A stretch of DNA of 64,000 nt from positions 211,379,888 through 211,443,887 of the forward strand of contig CM022301.1 of the NCBI GenBank assembly GCA_011799875.1. Reading direction: 5' to 3'. The stretch is from Thinopyrum elongatum. Its lineage: Eukaryota > Streptophyta > Magnoliopsida > Poales > Poaceae. A program made the position numbers and the translations under genes. Positions within the stretch are counted from its first letter, which is position 1. Each line of letters opens with the position of its first letter. The notes beneath the pieces were generated by a model. It searched no databases and had not been told where the DNA came from. It saw only the letters and a program-made list of their open reading frames with translations. Below, piece by piece: positions 1 through 11,558 of the stretch.

Positions 1-1319
1 AGAGCATCAAGTGTTGATGGTTAAACAAGACCACTAGTTTCAAGAAAAATGGCAAGGGAAAGAAAGGGAACTTCAAGAAGAATGGCAAGCAAGTTGCCAC
101 TCCCGTGAAGAAGCCCAAAGCTGGACCTAAGCCTAAAACTGAGTGCCTCTACTACAAAGGGAATGGTCACTAGAAGCAGAACTATCCAAAATACTTGGTG
201 GATAAGAAGGATGGCAAAGTGAACAAAGGTATATTTGATATACATGTTATTGATGTGTACTTTACTAGTGTTCGTAGTAACCCCTGGGTATTTGATATTG
301 GTTCAGTTGCTAAGATTAGTAACTCAAAACAGGAGTTGTATAATAAACAGAGACTAGTTAAGGGCAAGGTGACGATGTGTGTTGGAAATGATTCCAAGGT
401 TGATACGATCACCATCGCACACTACCTCTACCTTCGGGATTAGTGTTGAACCTAAATAAATGTTATTTGGTGTTTGTGTTGAGCATGAATATGATTGGAT
501 CATGTTTATTGCAATACGGTTATTCATTTAAGTCAGAGAATAATTGTTGTTCTGTTTACATGAATAAAACCTTCTATGGTCATACACCCAATGTGAATGG
601 TTTATTGAATCTCGATCGTAGTGATACACATATTCATAATATTGATGCCAAAAGATGCAAAGTTGATAATGACAGTGCAACATATTTGTGGCACTGCCGT
701 TTAGGTCATATTGGTGTAAAGCGCATGAAGAAACTCCATGCAGATGGACTTTTGGAATCACTTGATTATGAATCATTTGGTACTTGCGAACCATGCCTCA
801 TGGGCAAGATGACTAAAACTCCGTTCTCCGAAACAATGGAGTGAGCTAATGACTTATTGGAAATAATATATACTGATGTATGCGGTCCAATGAGTGTTGC
901 AGCACGCGGCGGGTATCGTTATTTTCTGACCTTCACAGATGATTTGAGTAGGTATGGGTATATCTACTTGATGAAACACAAGTCTGAAACATTTGAAAAG
1001 TTCAAAGAATTTTAGAGTGAAGTGGAGAATCATCATAACAAGAAATTAAAGTTTCTACAATCTGATCGCGGAGGCGAATATTTGAGTTACGAGTTAGGCC
1101 TTCATTTAATAAAATGTGGAATTGTTTCACAACTCACGCCACCTGGAACACCACAGCGTAATGGTGTGTCCGAACATCGTAACCGTACTTTATTAGATAT
1201 GGTGCGATCTATGATGTCTCCAACCGATTTACCACTATCGTTTTGGGGTTATGCATTAGATACAGCCGGATTCACGTTAAATAGGGCACCATCTAAATCC
1301 GTTGAGACGACACCGTATG
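1..1319 (+). pseudogene. Copia element A: gag end, protease-side spacer, integrase (5' portion, broken)
   Basis: This is the left half of an old Copia gag-pol of the Angela/BARE type. A degenerate zinc knuckle lies near 140-190; two of its cysteines read as tyrosine and a stop interrupts it. A GAG-pre-integrase segment follows at about 660-840, with the HCRLGHIGVKRMKKLH signature. Then comes part of the integrase core (SDRGGEYLS near 1060 and TPPGTPQRNGVSEHRNRT near 1137-1190). Stops at about 171, 440, 842 and 1013 make it non-functional. The frame stops at 1319, where element B inserted, and resumes at 20454. The 5' LTR of A lies left of the window. Confidence 0.9.
1315..1319. repeat. Target-site duplication of element B (left copy, GTATG)
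   Basis: GTATG here matches GTATG at 20449-20453, directly flanking the two outer LTR ends of element B. The coding frame of element A continues across the site once B is removed conceptually. Confidence 0.92.
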
Positions 1320-2987
1320 TGATGGAAATATGCCCTAGAGGCAACAATAAAATGGTTATTATTATATTTCCTAAATCATGATAAAGGTTTATTATTCATG
1401 CTAGAATTGTATTGACCGGATACTTAAATACATGTGTGGATACATAAACAAATACCGTGTCCCTAGTGAGCCTCTACTAGACTAGCTCGTTGATCAAAGA
1501 TGGTTATGGTTTCCTAACCATAGACATGAGTTGTCATTTGATAACGGGATCACATCATTAGGAGAATGATGTGATGGACAAGACCCATCCGTTAGCTTAG
1601 CATATGATTGTTCAGTTTATTGCTACTACTTTCTTATGTCAAATACATGTTCCTTCGACCATGAGATCATGCAACTCCCTGATACCGGAGGAATACTTTG
1701 AGTGCTATCAAACATCACAACATAACTGGGTGATCATAAAGATGCTCTACAGGTATCTCCGAAGGTGTTTGTTGAATTGCCGTGAATCGAGATTGGGATT
1801 TGTCACTTCGTGTATCGGAGAGGTATCTCTGGGCCCTCTCAGTAATACACATCATCAGCTTGCAAGCAAAACGACTAAGGAGATAGTCACGAGGTGATGT
1901 ATTACGAAACGAGTAAAGAGACTCGCCAGTAATGAGATCGAACTAGGTATGAAGATACCGACGATTGAATCTCGGGCAAGTAACATACCGACAGACAAAG
2001 GGAACAACGTATGTTGTCATAAAGGTTCGACCGATAAAGATCTTCATAGAATATGTAGGACCCAATATGGGCACCCAGGTTCCGCTATTGGTTATTGACT
2101 GGAGAGGTGTCTCAGTCATGTCTACATAGTTCTCGAACCCGTAGGGTCCGCATGCTTAACGTTTGTTGATGATATAGTATTATATGAGTTATGTATGTTG
2201 GTGACCGAATGTTGTTCGGAGTCCTGGATGAGATCACGGACATGACAAGGAGCTCCGAAATGGTCCGGAGGTAAAGATTGATATATAGGATGATATGGTT
2301 CGGCCAAGGGGTAAAGCCCACGGGGCTTTAAGTCGGTGCAAAAGGAGTTTTGCGGAGGCTAGGGGGCCAAACGCCGAAGACCCTGGCGTCTGGCCCTGTG
2401 CCAGATGCCGAGGCACATGGCGTCTGGGCAAGACGCCAAGGACTATGGCATCTGGTCCTGGAAGTCCGAGAAGGACTCTTCCTTGCGGGCAAAACCGACT
2501 TTGAGGAGGCTCTTTCTCCAAGTTACGACCCCAGGGCTCAACATATAAATAGAGGGGCAGGGCTAGCACCTGGAACACATCAAGATACACCAAGCCGTGT
2601 GCCGGCAACCCCGTCCCTTTAGTTTATCCTCCGTCATAGTTTCCGTTGTGCTTAGCGAAACCCTGCGGAAATTGTTCTTCACCAACACCGTCACAACGCC
2701 GTCGTGCTGCCAAAACTCATCTACTACTTCGCCCCTATTGCTGGATCAAGAAGGCGAGGACGTCATCGAGCTGAACGTGTGCTGAACGCGGAGGTGCCGT
2801 ACGTTCGGTACTTGATCGGGACTGATCATGAAGGTGTACGACTACATCAACCGCGTTGATAAACGCTTCCGCTTAGCGATCTTCAAGGGTATGAAGATGC
2901 TCTCCCCCTCTCGTTGCTATGGATCTCCATGATAGATCTTGCGTGTGCGTAGAATTTTTTTTGTTTTCCTTGCAACGTTTCCCAACA
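1320..2987 (+). repeat. 5' LTR of Copia element B
   Basis: The LTR runs from TGATGGAAATATGCC to TTTCCCAACA, 1668 bp, and is directly followed by the primer-binding site. TATAAAT at 2544-2550 is the likely promoter TATA box. A region at 2370-2470 repeats short GATGCC/GACGCC units. The partner LTR is 18779-20448, similar in length and differing by a few percent by eye. Confidence 0.93.
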
Positions 2988-2988
2988 G

Positions 2989-3004
2989 TGGTATCAGAGC
3001 CAGG
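2989..3004 (+). other. Primer-binding site of element B (initiator Met tRNA type)
   Basis: TGGTATCAGAGCCAGG begins two bases after the LTR end. TGGTATCAGAGC is the usual plant Copia primer-binding sequence, complementary to the 3' end of initiator methionine tRNA. Confidence 0.9.
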
Positions 3005-4260
3005 TCTATGCATAGATCATATGCACGAGTAGAACACAAAGAGTTGTGGGCGGTGATAGTCATGCTGCTTACCACCAACGTCTTATTTTAATTCGGCGGT
3101 ATTGTGGGATGAAGCGGCCCAGACCAACCTTACATGTCCACGCACATGAGACCGGTTCCACCGACAGACATGCAACTAGTTTTGCATAAAGGTGGCTGGC
3201 GGGTGTCTGTTTCTCCTACTTTAGTTGAATCGAATTTGACTGTGGCCAGTCCTTGAAGAAGGTTAAAACAGCAAACTTGACGAAACACCGTTGTGTTTTT
3301 GTGCATAGGTAAGAACGGTTCTTGCTAGAAGCCCGTAGCAGGCACGTAAAACTTGCAACAACAAAGTAGAGGACATCTAACTTGTTTTTTTGCAGGGCAT
3401 GTTGTGATGTGATATGGTAAGATATGATGTGATATATGTTGATGTATGAGATGATCATGTTTTGTAATATCGACAACCGGTAGGAGCCTTAGGGTTGTCT
3501 CTTTATTGTATGAAGTGCAAACGCCATGTAATTGCTTTACTTTATCACTATGCGTTAGCGATAGTTGTAGAAGCAATAGTTGGTGTGACGACCTCAACGC
3601 AACGACGCTACGATGGAGATCAATGTGTCAAGCCGGTGATGATGGAGATCATGACAATGCTTTGCAGATGGAGATCAAAAGCACGAGATGATGATGGCCC
3701 TATCATGTCACATATTTTGATTGCATGTGAAGTTTATCTTTTATGCATCTTATTTTGCTTAGAACGGCGGTAGCATTATAAGAAGATCCCTTCACTAAAT
3801 TTCAAGGTAAAAGTGTTCTCCCTGAGTATGCACCGTTGCTACAGTTCGTCGTGTTGAGACACCACGTGATGATCGGGTGTGATAGACTCTATGTTCACAT
3901 ACAACGGGTGCAAGACAGTTTTGCACATGCGGAATACTTGGGTTAAACTTGACGAGCCTAGCATGTACAGACATGGCCTCAGAACACTGGAGACCGAAAG
4001 GTCGGATGTGAATCATATAGTAGATATGATCAACATAGAGATGTTCACCATTGATGACTACCCCATCTCGCGTGATGATCGGACATGGGTTAGTTGATTT
4101 GGATCACGTATCACTTAGATGACTTGAGGGATGTCTATTTAAGTGGGAGTTCTTATGTAATTTGATTAATTGAACTTAATTTATCATGAACTTAGTCTTA
4201 TAGTTTTGCATATCTATGTTGTAGATCAATAGCTCATGATATAGCTCCCCTATTTTTGAT
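3005..4260 (+). other. Untranslated leader of element B
   Basis: This is a non-coding leader of about 1.25 kb between primer-binding site and gag. It aligns by eye with 24197-25244 and, in reverse, with 10300-11540, so it is a family-specific leader and not host sequence. No conserved reading frame is visible in it. Confidence 0.8.
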
Positions 4261-4687
4261 ATGTTCCTAGAGAAAAATAAGTTGAAAGATGATAGTAGCA
4301 ATGATGCAGACTGGGTCCGTGATCTGAGGATTATTGTCATTGCTGCACAGAAGAATTATGTCCTTGATGCACCGCTAGGTGACAGACCTATTGCAGGAGC
4401 AGATTCAGACGTTGTGAACGTTTGGCAAAGCTCGATATGATGAGTACTTAATAGTTTAGTGCGCCATGCTTTACGGCTTAGAACCGGGAATTCAAAAACA
4501 TTTTGAACGCCACGGAGCATATGAGATGTTCCAAGAGCTGAAATTGGTATTTCAGATTCATGCCCGTGTCAAGAGGTATGAGACCTCTGAGAAGTACTTT
4601 GCCTACAAGATGGAGGAGAATAGCTCAGCGAGTGAGCATGTGTTCAGAATATCTGGGTACTACAATCACTTGAATCAAGTGGGAGTT
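4261..4687 (+). pseudogene. gag of Copia element B, first part (broken)
   Basis: The reading starts MFLEKNKLKDDSSNDADW at 4261 and hits a stop at 4437. Gag then continues in another frame from about 4466 (ERHGAYEMFQELK, then ENSSASEHVFRISGYY). This is the UBN2/Retrotran_gag type of capsid protein found in Copia elements. Gag continues after the inserted LTR at 15304 (LPDMIVNDRI). One frameshift and stops break it. Confidence 0.85.
4683..4687. repeat. Target-site duplication of the Gypsy-type solo LTR (left copy, GAGTT)
   Basis: GAGTT at 4683-4687 matches GAGTT at 15299-15303. It marks the insertion of the LTR into the gag of element B. Confidence 0.9.
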
Positions 4688-4727
4688 TGATACGTCCATT
4701 TTGCATCATGTTTTCCTACTGTTATTT

Positions 4728-6451
4728 TGTTGGGAAACGTAGTAATTTCAAAAATTTCCTACGCACACATAGGATCATGGTGATGCATAGCAACGAGAGG
4801 GGAGAGTGTGTCCACGTACCCTCGTAGACCGAAAGCGGAAGCGTTAGCACAACGCGGTTGATGTAGTCGTACGTCTTCACGATCCGACCGATCCAAGTAC
4901 CGAATGCACGGCACCTCCGAGTTCAGCACACGTTCAACTCGATGACGTCCAGCGAGCTCCGATCTAGCAAAGCTTCACAGGAGAGTTTCGTCAGCACGAC
5001 GGCGTGGTGACGGTGATGATGATGCTACCGATGCAGGGCTTCGCCTAAGCACCGCTACGATATGATCGAGGTGGATTATGGTGGAGGGGGGCACCGCAGA
5101 CGGCTAAGAGATCAATGATCAATTGTTGTGTCTATGGGGTGCCCCCTGGCCACGTATATAAAGGATGGAGGGAGGAGGAGGCCGGCCCTCACAGGGCGCG
5201 CCCAAGGTGTGGAGTCCTACTAGGACTCCCTAGTCCTGGTAGGATTCCACCTCCCACATGGAATAGGAAAAGGGGAAGGGAGAAGGAGAAGGAAGGAAGG
5301 GGGCGCCCCCTTTCCCTAGTCCAATTCGGACCAGTCCATGGGGAAGGGGCGCAGCCACCCTTGAGGCCTTTCTCTCCTTTCCTGTATGGCCCATTAAGGC
5401 CCAATACGAATTCCCGTAACTCTCCGGTACTCCGAAAAATACCCGAATCACTCGGAACCTTTCCGATGTCCGAATATAGCCTTCCAATATATCGATCTTT
5501 ACCTCTCGACCATTTCAAGACTCCTCGTCATGTCCCCGATCTCATCCGGGACTCCGAACAAACTTCGGTCATCAAATCACATAAACTCATAATACCGATC
5601 GTCAACGAACTTTAAGCGTGCGGACCCTACGGGTTCGAGAACTATGTAGACATGACCGAGACACGTCTTTGGTCAATAACCAATAGCGGAACCTGGATGC
5701 TCATATTGGCTCCCACATATTCTACGAAGATCTTTATCGGTCAAACCGCATAACAACATACGTTGTTCCCTTTGTCATCGGTATGTTACTTGCCCGAGAT
5801 TCGATCGTCGGTATCTCAATACCTAGTTCAATCTCGTTACCGGCAAGTCTCTTTACTTGTTCCGTAATACATCATCCCGCAACTAACTCATTAGTTACAA
5901 TGCTTGCAAGGCTTATAGTGATGTGCATTACCGAGTGGGCCCAGAGATACCTCTCCGACAATCGGAGTGACAAATCCTAATCTCGAAATACGCCAACTCA
6001 ACAAGTACCTTCGGAGACACCTGTAGAGCACCTTTATAATCACCCAGTTACATTGTGACGTTTGGTAGCACACAAAGTGTTCCTCCGGTAAACGGGAGTT
6101 GCATAATCTCAGAGTCATAGGAACATGTATAAGTCATGAAGAAAGCAATAGCAACATACTAAACGATCAAGTGCTAAGCTAACGGAATGGGTCAAGTCAA
6201 TCACATCATTCTCCTAATGATGTGATCCCGTTAATCAAATGACAACTCATGTCTATGGTTAGGAAACATAACCATCTTTGATCAACGAGTTAGTCAAGTA
6301 GAGGCATACTAGTGACACTCTGTTTGTCTATGTATTCACACATGTATTATGTTTCCGGTTAATACAATTCTAGCATGAATAATAAACATTTATCATGAAA
6401 TAAGGAAATAAATAATAACTTTATTATTGCCTCTAGGGCATATTTCCTTCA
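4728..6451 (-). repeat. 3' LTR of Copia element C
   Basis: In plus orientation it runs from TGTTGGGAAACG to GGCATATTTCCTTCA, 1724 bp. It is followed at 6452 by GTCTCCCACTTGCACTAGAG, the reverse of the purine-rich tract that precedes 3' LTRs in this family. Confidence 0.92.
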
Positions 6452-7327
6452 GTCTCCCACTTGCACTAGAGTCAATAATCCAGTTCACATCGCCATGTGA
6501 TTTAACACCAACAGTTCACATCACCATGTGATTAATATCCATAGTTCACATTGTCATGTGACCAACACCCAAAGGGTTTACTAGAGTCAATAATCTAGTT
6601 CACATCGCCATGTGATTAACACCCAAAGAGTACTAAGGTGTGATCATGTTTTGCTTGTGAGAGAAGTTTAGTCAATGGGTCTGCCAAATTCAGATCCGTA
6701 TGTATTTTGCAAATTTCTATGTCAACAATGCTCCGCACGGAGCTACTCTAGCTGATTGCTCCCACTTTCAATATGTATCCAGATTGAGACTTAGAGTCAT
6801 CTGGATGAGTGTCAAAACTTGTATCGACTTGACCCTTTACGACGAACCTTTTGGCACCTCCATAATCGAGAAACATATCCTTATTCCACTAAGGATAATT
6901 TTGACCGCTGTCTAGTGATCTACTCCTAGATCACTATTGTACTCCCTTGCCAAACTCAATGTAGGGTATACAATAGATCTGTTACACAGCATAGCATACT
7001 TTATAGAACCTATGACTGAGGCATAGGGAATGACTTTTCATTCTCTTTCTATTTTCTGCCGTAGTCGGGTTTTGAGTCTTCACTCAACTTCACACCTTAA
7101 AACACAGGCAAGAACTCCTTCTTTGACTGTTCCATTTTGAACTACTTCAAAATCTTTGTCAAGGTATGTATTCATTGAAAAATCTTATCAAGCATCTTGA
7201 TCTATCTCTATAGATCTTTATGCTCAATATGTAAGCAGCTTCACCGAGGTCTTTCTTTGAAAAACTCCTTTCAAATACTCCTTTATGCTTTCCAGAAAAT
7301 TCTACATTATTTCCGATCAACAATATG
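6452..7327 (-). pseudogene. Copia element C: end of RT and truncated RNase H
   Basis: Reading the minus strand, this holds the region after the RT active site, then a remnant of RNase H (ending ADP-TK-LSQAKHDH near 6640-6700), then repeats and the purine tract. At about 6720-6735 the coding sequence jumps from the SS-SMRSIV side to the DIEIC side. It skips about 79 codons that are present in the RNase H at 39178-39693, including the acidic residues of the active site. Stops and shifts are frequent. Confidence 0.75.
6486..6614. repeat. Short hairpin repeats before the polypurine tract of element C
   Basis: Imperfect palindromes of the form CACATCGCCATGTG start at 6486, 6517, 6547 and 6601, with spacings of 31, 30 and 54. 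The same units occur in element B (five copies) and element A (four copies), always just inside the 3' LTR. Confidence 0.85.
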
Positions 7328-9154
7328 TCATTCACATATACTTATCAGAAATGTTGTAGTGCTCCCACTCACTTTCTTGTAAATACAGGCTTCACCGCAA
7401 GTCTGTATAAAACTATATGCTTTGATCAACTCATCAAAGCGTATATTCCAACTCCGAGATGCTTGCACCAGTCCATAGATGGATCGCTGGAGCTTGCACA
7501 CTTTGTTAGCATCCTTTGGATCGATAAAACCTTCAGGTTGCATCATATACAACTCTTCTTCCAGAAATCCATTCAGGAACGCAGTCTTTACATCCATTTG
7601 CCAAATTTCATAATCATAAAATGCGGCAATAGCTAACATGATTCGGACGGACTTAAGCATCGCTACGGGTGAGAAGGTCTCATCGTAGTCAACTCCTTGA
7701 ACTTGTCGAAAACCTTTCGCAACAAGTCGAGCTTTGTAGACAGTAATATTACCATCAGCGTCTGTCTTCTTCTTGAAGATCCATTTATTCTCGATGGCTT
7801 GCCGATCATCGGGCAAGTCAACCAAAGTCCACACTTTGTTCTCATACATGGATCCCATCTCAGATTTCATGGCCTCAAGCCATTTTGCGGAATCTGGGCT
7901 CATCATCGCTTCCTCATAGTTCGTAGGTTCGTCATGGTCTAGTAACATGACCTCCAGAACAGGATTACCGTACCACTCTGGTGTGGATCTTACTCTGGTT
8001 GACCTACGAGGTTCGGTAGTAACTTGATCTGAAGTTTCATGATCATCATCATTAGCTTCCTCACTAATTGGTGTAGAAGTCACAGGAACCGGTTTCTGTG
8101 ATGAACTACTTTCCAATAAGGGAGCAGGTACAGTTGCCTCATCAAGTTCTACTTTCCTCCCACTCACTTCTTTCGAGAGAAACTCCTTCTCTAGAAAGGA
8201 TCCATTCTTAGCAACGAAAGTCTTGCCTTCGGATTTGTGATAGAAGGTGTACCCAACTGTCTCTTTTGGGTATCCTATGAAGACACATTTCTCCGACTTG
8301 GGTTCGAGCTTATCAGGTTGAAGCTTTTTCACATAAGCATCGCAGCCCCAAACTTTAAGAAACAACAACTTTGGTTTCTTGACAAACCACAGTTCATAAG
8401 GAGTCATCTCAACGGATTTAGATGGTGCCCTATTTAACATGAATGCAGCCGTCTCTAAAGCATAACCCCAAAACGATAGCGGTAAATCAGTAAGAGACAT
8501 CATAGATCGCACCATATCTAGTAAAGTACGATTACGACGTTCGGACACACCATTACGCTGTGGTGTTCTTGGTGGCGTGAGTTGCGAAACTATTCCGCTT
8601 TGTTTCAAATGTACACCAAACTCGTAACTCAAATATTCTCCTCCACGATCAGATCGTAGAAACTTTATTTTCTTGTTACGATGATTTTCCACTTCACTCT
8701 GAAATTCTTTGAACTTTTCAAATGTTTCAGACTTATGTTTCATTAAGTAGATATACCCATATCTGCTCAAATCATCTGTGAAGGTGAGAAAATAACGATA
8801 CCTGCCGCGAGCCTCAACATTCATTGGACCACATACATCAGTATGTATGATTTCCAACAAATCTGTTGCTCGCTCCATAGTTCCGGAGAACGGCGTTTTA
8901 GTCATCTTGCCCATGAGGCATGGTTCGCAAGTACCAAGTGATTCATAATCAAGTGATTCCAAAAGTCCATCGGAATGGAGTTTCTTCATGCGCTTTACAC
9001 CAATATGACCTAAACAGCAGTGCCACAAATAAGTTGCACTATCATTATCAACTCTGCATCTTTTGGCTTCAACATTATGAATATGTGTATCACTACGATC
9101 GAGATTCAATAAACCATTTATATTGAGTGTATGACCATAGAAGGTTTTATTCAT
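7328..9154 (-). pseudogene. Copia element C pol: pre-integrase, integrase and RT (608 codons, truncated)
   Basis: The domains in order are GAG-pre-integrase (residues about 35-90, HCCLGHIGVKRMKKLH), integrase core (about 100-215, HTDVCGPM and SDRGGEYLS, then TPQRNGVSERRNRT), an integrase C-terminal linker and the Copia RT (from about 405, WIFKKKTDADGN, then AFLNGFLEEELYMMQPEGF). The frame ends exactly where the RT active site YVDD should be. A frameshift yields a stop there, and the shifted frame reads YVND. The upstream gag frame (9271-9642) lies in another frame, so at least two shifts separate gag from a full pol. Confidence 0.92.
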
Positions 9155-10289
9155 TTAAACAGAATAACAATTATTCTCTGACTTAAATGAATAACCGTAT
9201 CGCAATAAACATGATCCAATCATATTCATGCTCAACGCAAATACCAAATAACATTTATTTAGGTCCAACACTAATCCCGAAGGTAGAGGGAGTGTGCGAT
9301 GGTGATCTTATCAACCTTGGAATCACTTCCAACACACATCATCACCTCGTCATTAACTAGTCTCTGTTCATTTTGCAACTCCTGTTTCGAGTTACTAATG
9401 TTAGCAACTGAACCAGTATCAAATACCCAGGGGCTACTATGAACACTAATAAAATACACATCAATAACATGTATATCAAATATACTTTTGTTCACTTTGC
9501 CATCCTTCTTATCCGCCAAATACTTGGGGCAGTTCCGCTTCCAGTGACCAGTCCCTTTGCAGTAGAAGCACTCAGTTTCAGGCTTAGGTCCAGACTTGGA
9601 CTTCTTCCCGGGAGTAGCAACTTGCTTGCTATTCTTCTTCAAGTTCCCCTTCTTTCCTTTGCCCTTTTCTTGAAACTAGTGGTCTTGTTAACCATCAACA
9701 CTTGATGCTCTTTCTTGATCTCTACCTTCGTTGATTTCAGCATCACGAAGAACTCGGGAATCGTTTTTGTCATCCCTTGCATATTATAGTTCATCACGAA
9801 GTTCCAGTAACTTGGTGATAGTGACTAGAGAATTATGTCAATTACTATCTTATCTGGAAGATCAACTCCCACTTGATTCAAGCAACTGTAGTACTCAGAC
9901 ATTCTGAGCACATGCTCACTGATTGAGCTATTCTCCTCCATCTTGTAGGCAAAGTATTTGTCAGATGTCTCATACCTCTCGACACGGGCATGAGTCTGAA
10001 ATACCGATTTCAGCTCTTGGAACATCTCATATGCTCCATGGCATTCAAAACGTTTCTGAAGTCCCGATTCTAAGCCATAAATCATGGCGCACTAAACTAT
10101 CAAGTAGTCATCATATCGAGCTTGCTAAACGTTCATAACATTTGCATCTGCTCCTGTAATAGGTCTGTCACCTAGCGGTGCATCAAGGACATAATTCTTC
10201 TGTGCAGCAATGAGGATAATCCTCAGATCACGGAACTAGTCCGCATCATTGCTACTATCATCTTTCAACTTAGTTTTCTCTAGGAACAT
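9155..10289 (-). pseudogene. gag of Copia element C (broken)
   Basis: The gag begins near 10289 in the minus strand. The pieces 9825-10085 (ERHGAYEMFQ-type capsid sequence) and 9271-9642 are open. The second piece keeps a complete CCHC zinc knuckle (CFYCKGTGHWKRNCPKY), which binds RNA in nucleocapsid proteins, and the start of the aspartic protease side (WVFDTGSVANISN, the D-T-G motif of retropepsins). Stops near 9822 and between 9643 and 9824, and a shift near 9155-9270, break the frame. Confidence 0.87.
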
Positions 10290-11540
10290 ATCAAAATACA
10301 AAGGAACAGTAGCACGGGCCATTGATCTACAACAACATAGACATGCAAAATACTATCAGGTACTAAGTTCATGATAAATTTAAGTTCAATTAATCATATT
10401 ACTCAAGAACTCCCACTTAGATAGACATCTCTCTAATCATCTAAGTGATCACGTGATCCAAATCAACTAAACCATAACCGATCATCACGTGAAATGGAGT
10501 AGTTTTCAATGGTGAACATCACTATGTTGATCATATCTACTATATGATTCACGCTCGACCTTTCGGTCTCAGTGTTCCGAGGCCATATCTGCATATGCTA
10601 GGCTCGTCAAGTTTAACCCGAGTATTCTACGTGTGCAAAACTGGCTTGCACCCGTTGTAGATGAACGTTGAGCTTATCACACCCGATCATCATGTGGTGT
10701 CTCGGCACGACGAACTTTGGCAACGGTGCATACTCAGGGAGAACACTTTTACCTTGAAATTTAGTGAGAGATTACCTTATAATGCTACCGTCAAACAAAG
10801 CAAAATAAGATGCATAAAGGATAAACATCACATGCAATCAATATAAGTGATATGATATGGCCATCATCATCTTTGTGCTTGTGATCTCCATCTCCGAAGC
10901 ACCGTCATGATCACCATCGTTACTGGCGCGACACCTTGATCTCCATCGTAGCATCGTTGTCGTCTCGCCAACTATTGCTTCTACGACTATCGCTACCGCT
11001 TAGTGATAAAGTAAAGCAATTACAGGGCGATTGCATTGCATACAATAAAGCGACAACCATATGGCTCCTGCCAGTTGCCGATAACTCAGTTACAAAACAT
11101 GATCATCTCATACAATAAAATATAGCATCATGTCTTGACCATATCACATCACAACATGCCCTGCAAAAACAAGTTAGACGTCCTCTACTTTGTTCTTGCA
11201 AGTTTTACGTGGCTGCTACGGGCTGAGCAAGAACCGTTCTTACCTACGCATCAAAACCACAACGATAGTTCGTCAAGTTAGTGTTGTTTTAACCTTCACA
11301 AGGACCGGGCGTAGCCACACTCGGTTCAACTAAAGTTGGAGAAACTGACACCCGCTAGTCACCTGTGTGCAAAGCACGGCGGTAAAACCAGTCTCGCGTA
11401 AGCGTACGCGTAATGTCGGTCCGGGCCGCTTCATCCAACAATACCGCCGAACCAAAGTGTGACATGCTGGTAAGCAGTATCACTTGTATCGCCCACAACT
11501 CACTTGTGTTCTACTCGTGCATATAACATCTACGCATAAA
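10290..11540 (-). other. Untranslated leader of element C
   Basis: This is the reverse-strand counterpart of the leader at 3005-4260. No gene is seen in it. Confidence 0.8.
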
Positions 11541-11557
11541 ACCAGGCTCTGATGCCA
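11541..11557 (-). other. Primer-binding site of element C
   Basis: The minus strand reads TGGCATCAGAGCCTGGT, one base off the usual TGGTATCAGAGCC site. It lies next to the 5' LTR that starts at 11559 in plus coordinates. Confidence 0.85.
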
Positions 11558-11558
11558 C

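Noticed and set aside
2989..3004. Possible tRNA gene at TGGTATCAGAGCC
   Set aside because: Only the 3'-end complement of a tRNA is present, placed next to an LTR. It is a primer-binding site and no cloverleaf surrounds it.
5115..5615. 166-codon frame and its relative at 11893-12441
   Set aside because: Both lie wholly inside the LTRs of element C and match each other only because the LTRs do.
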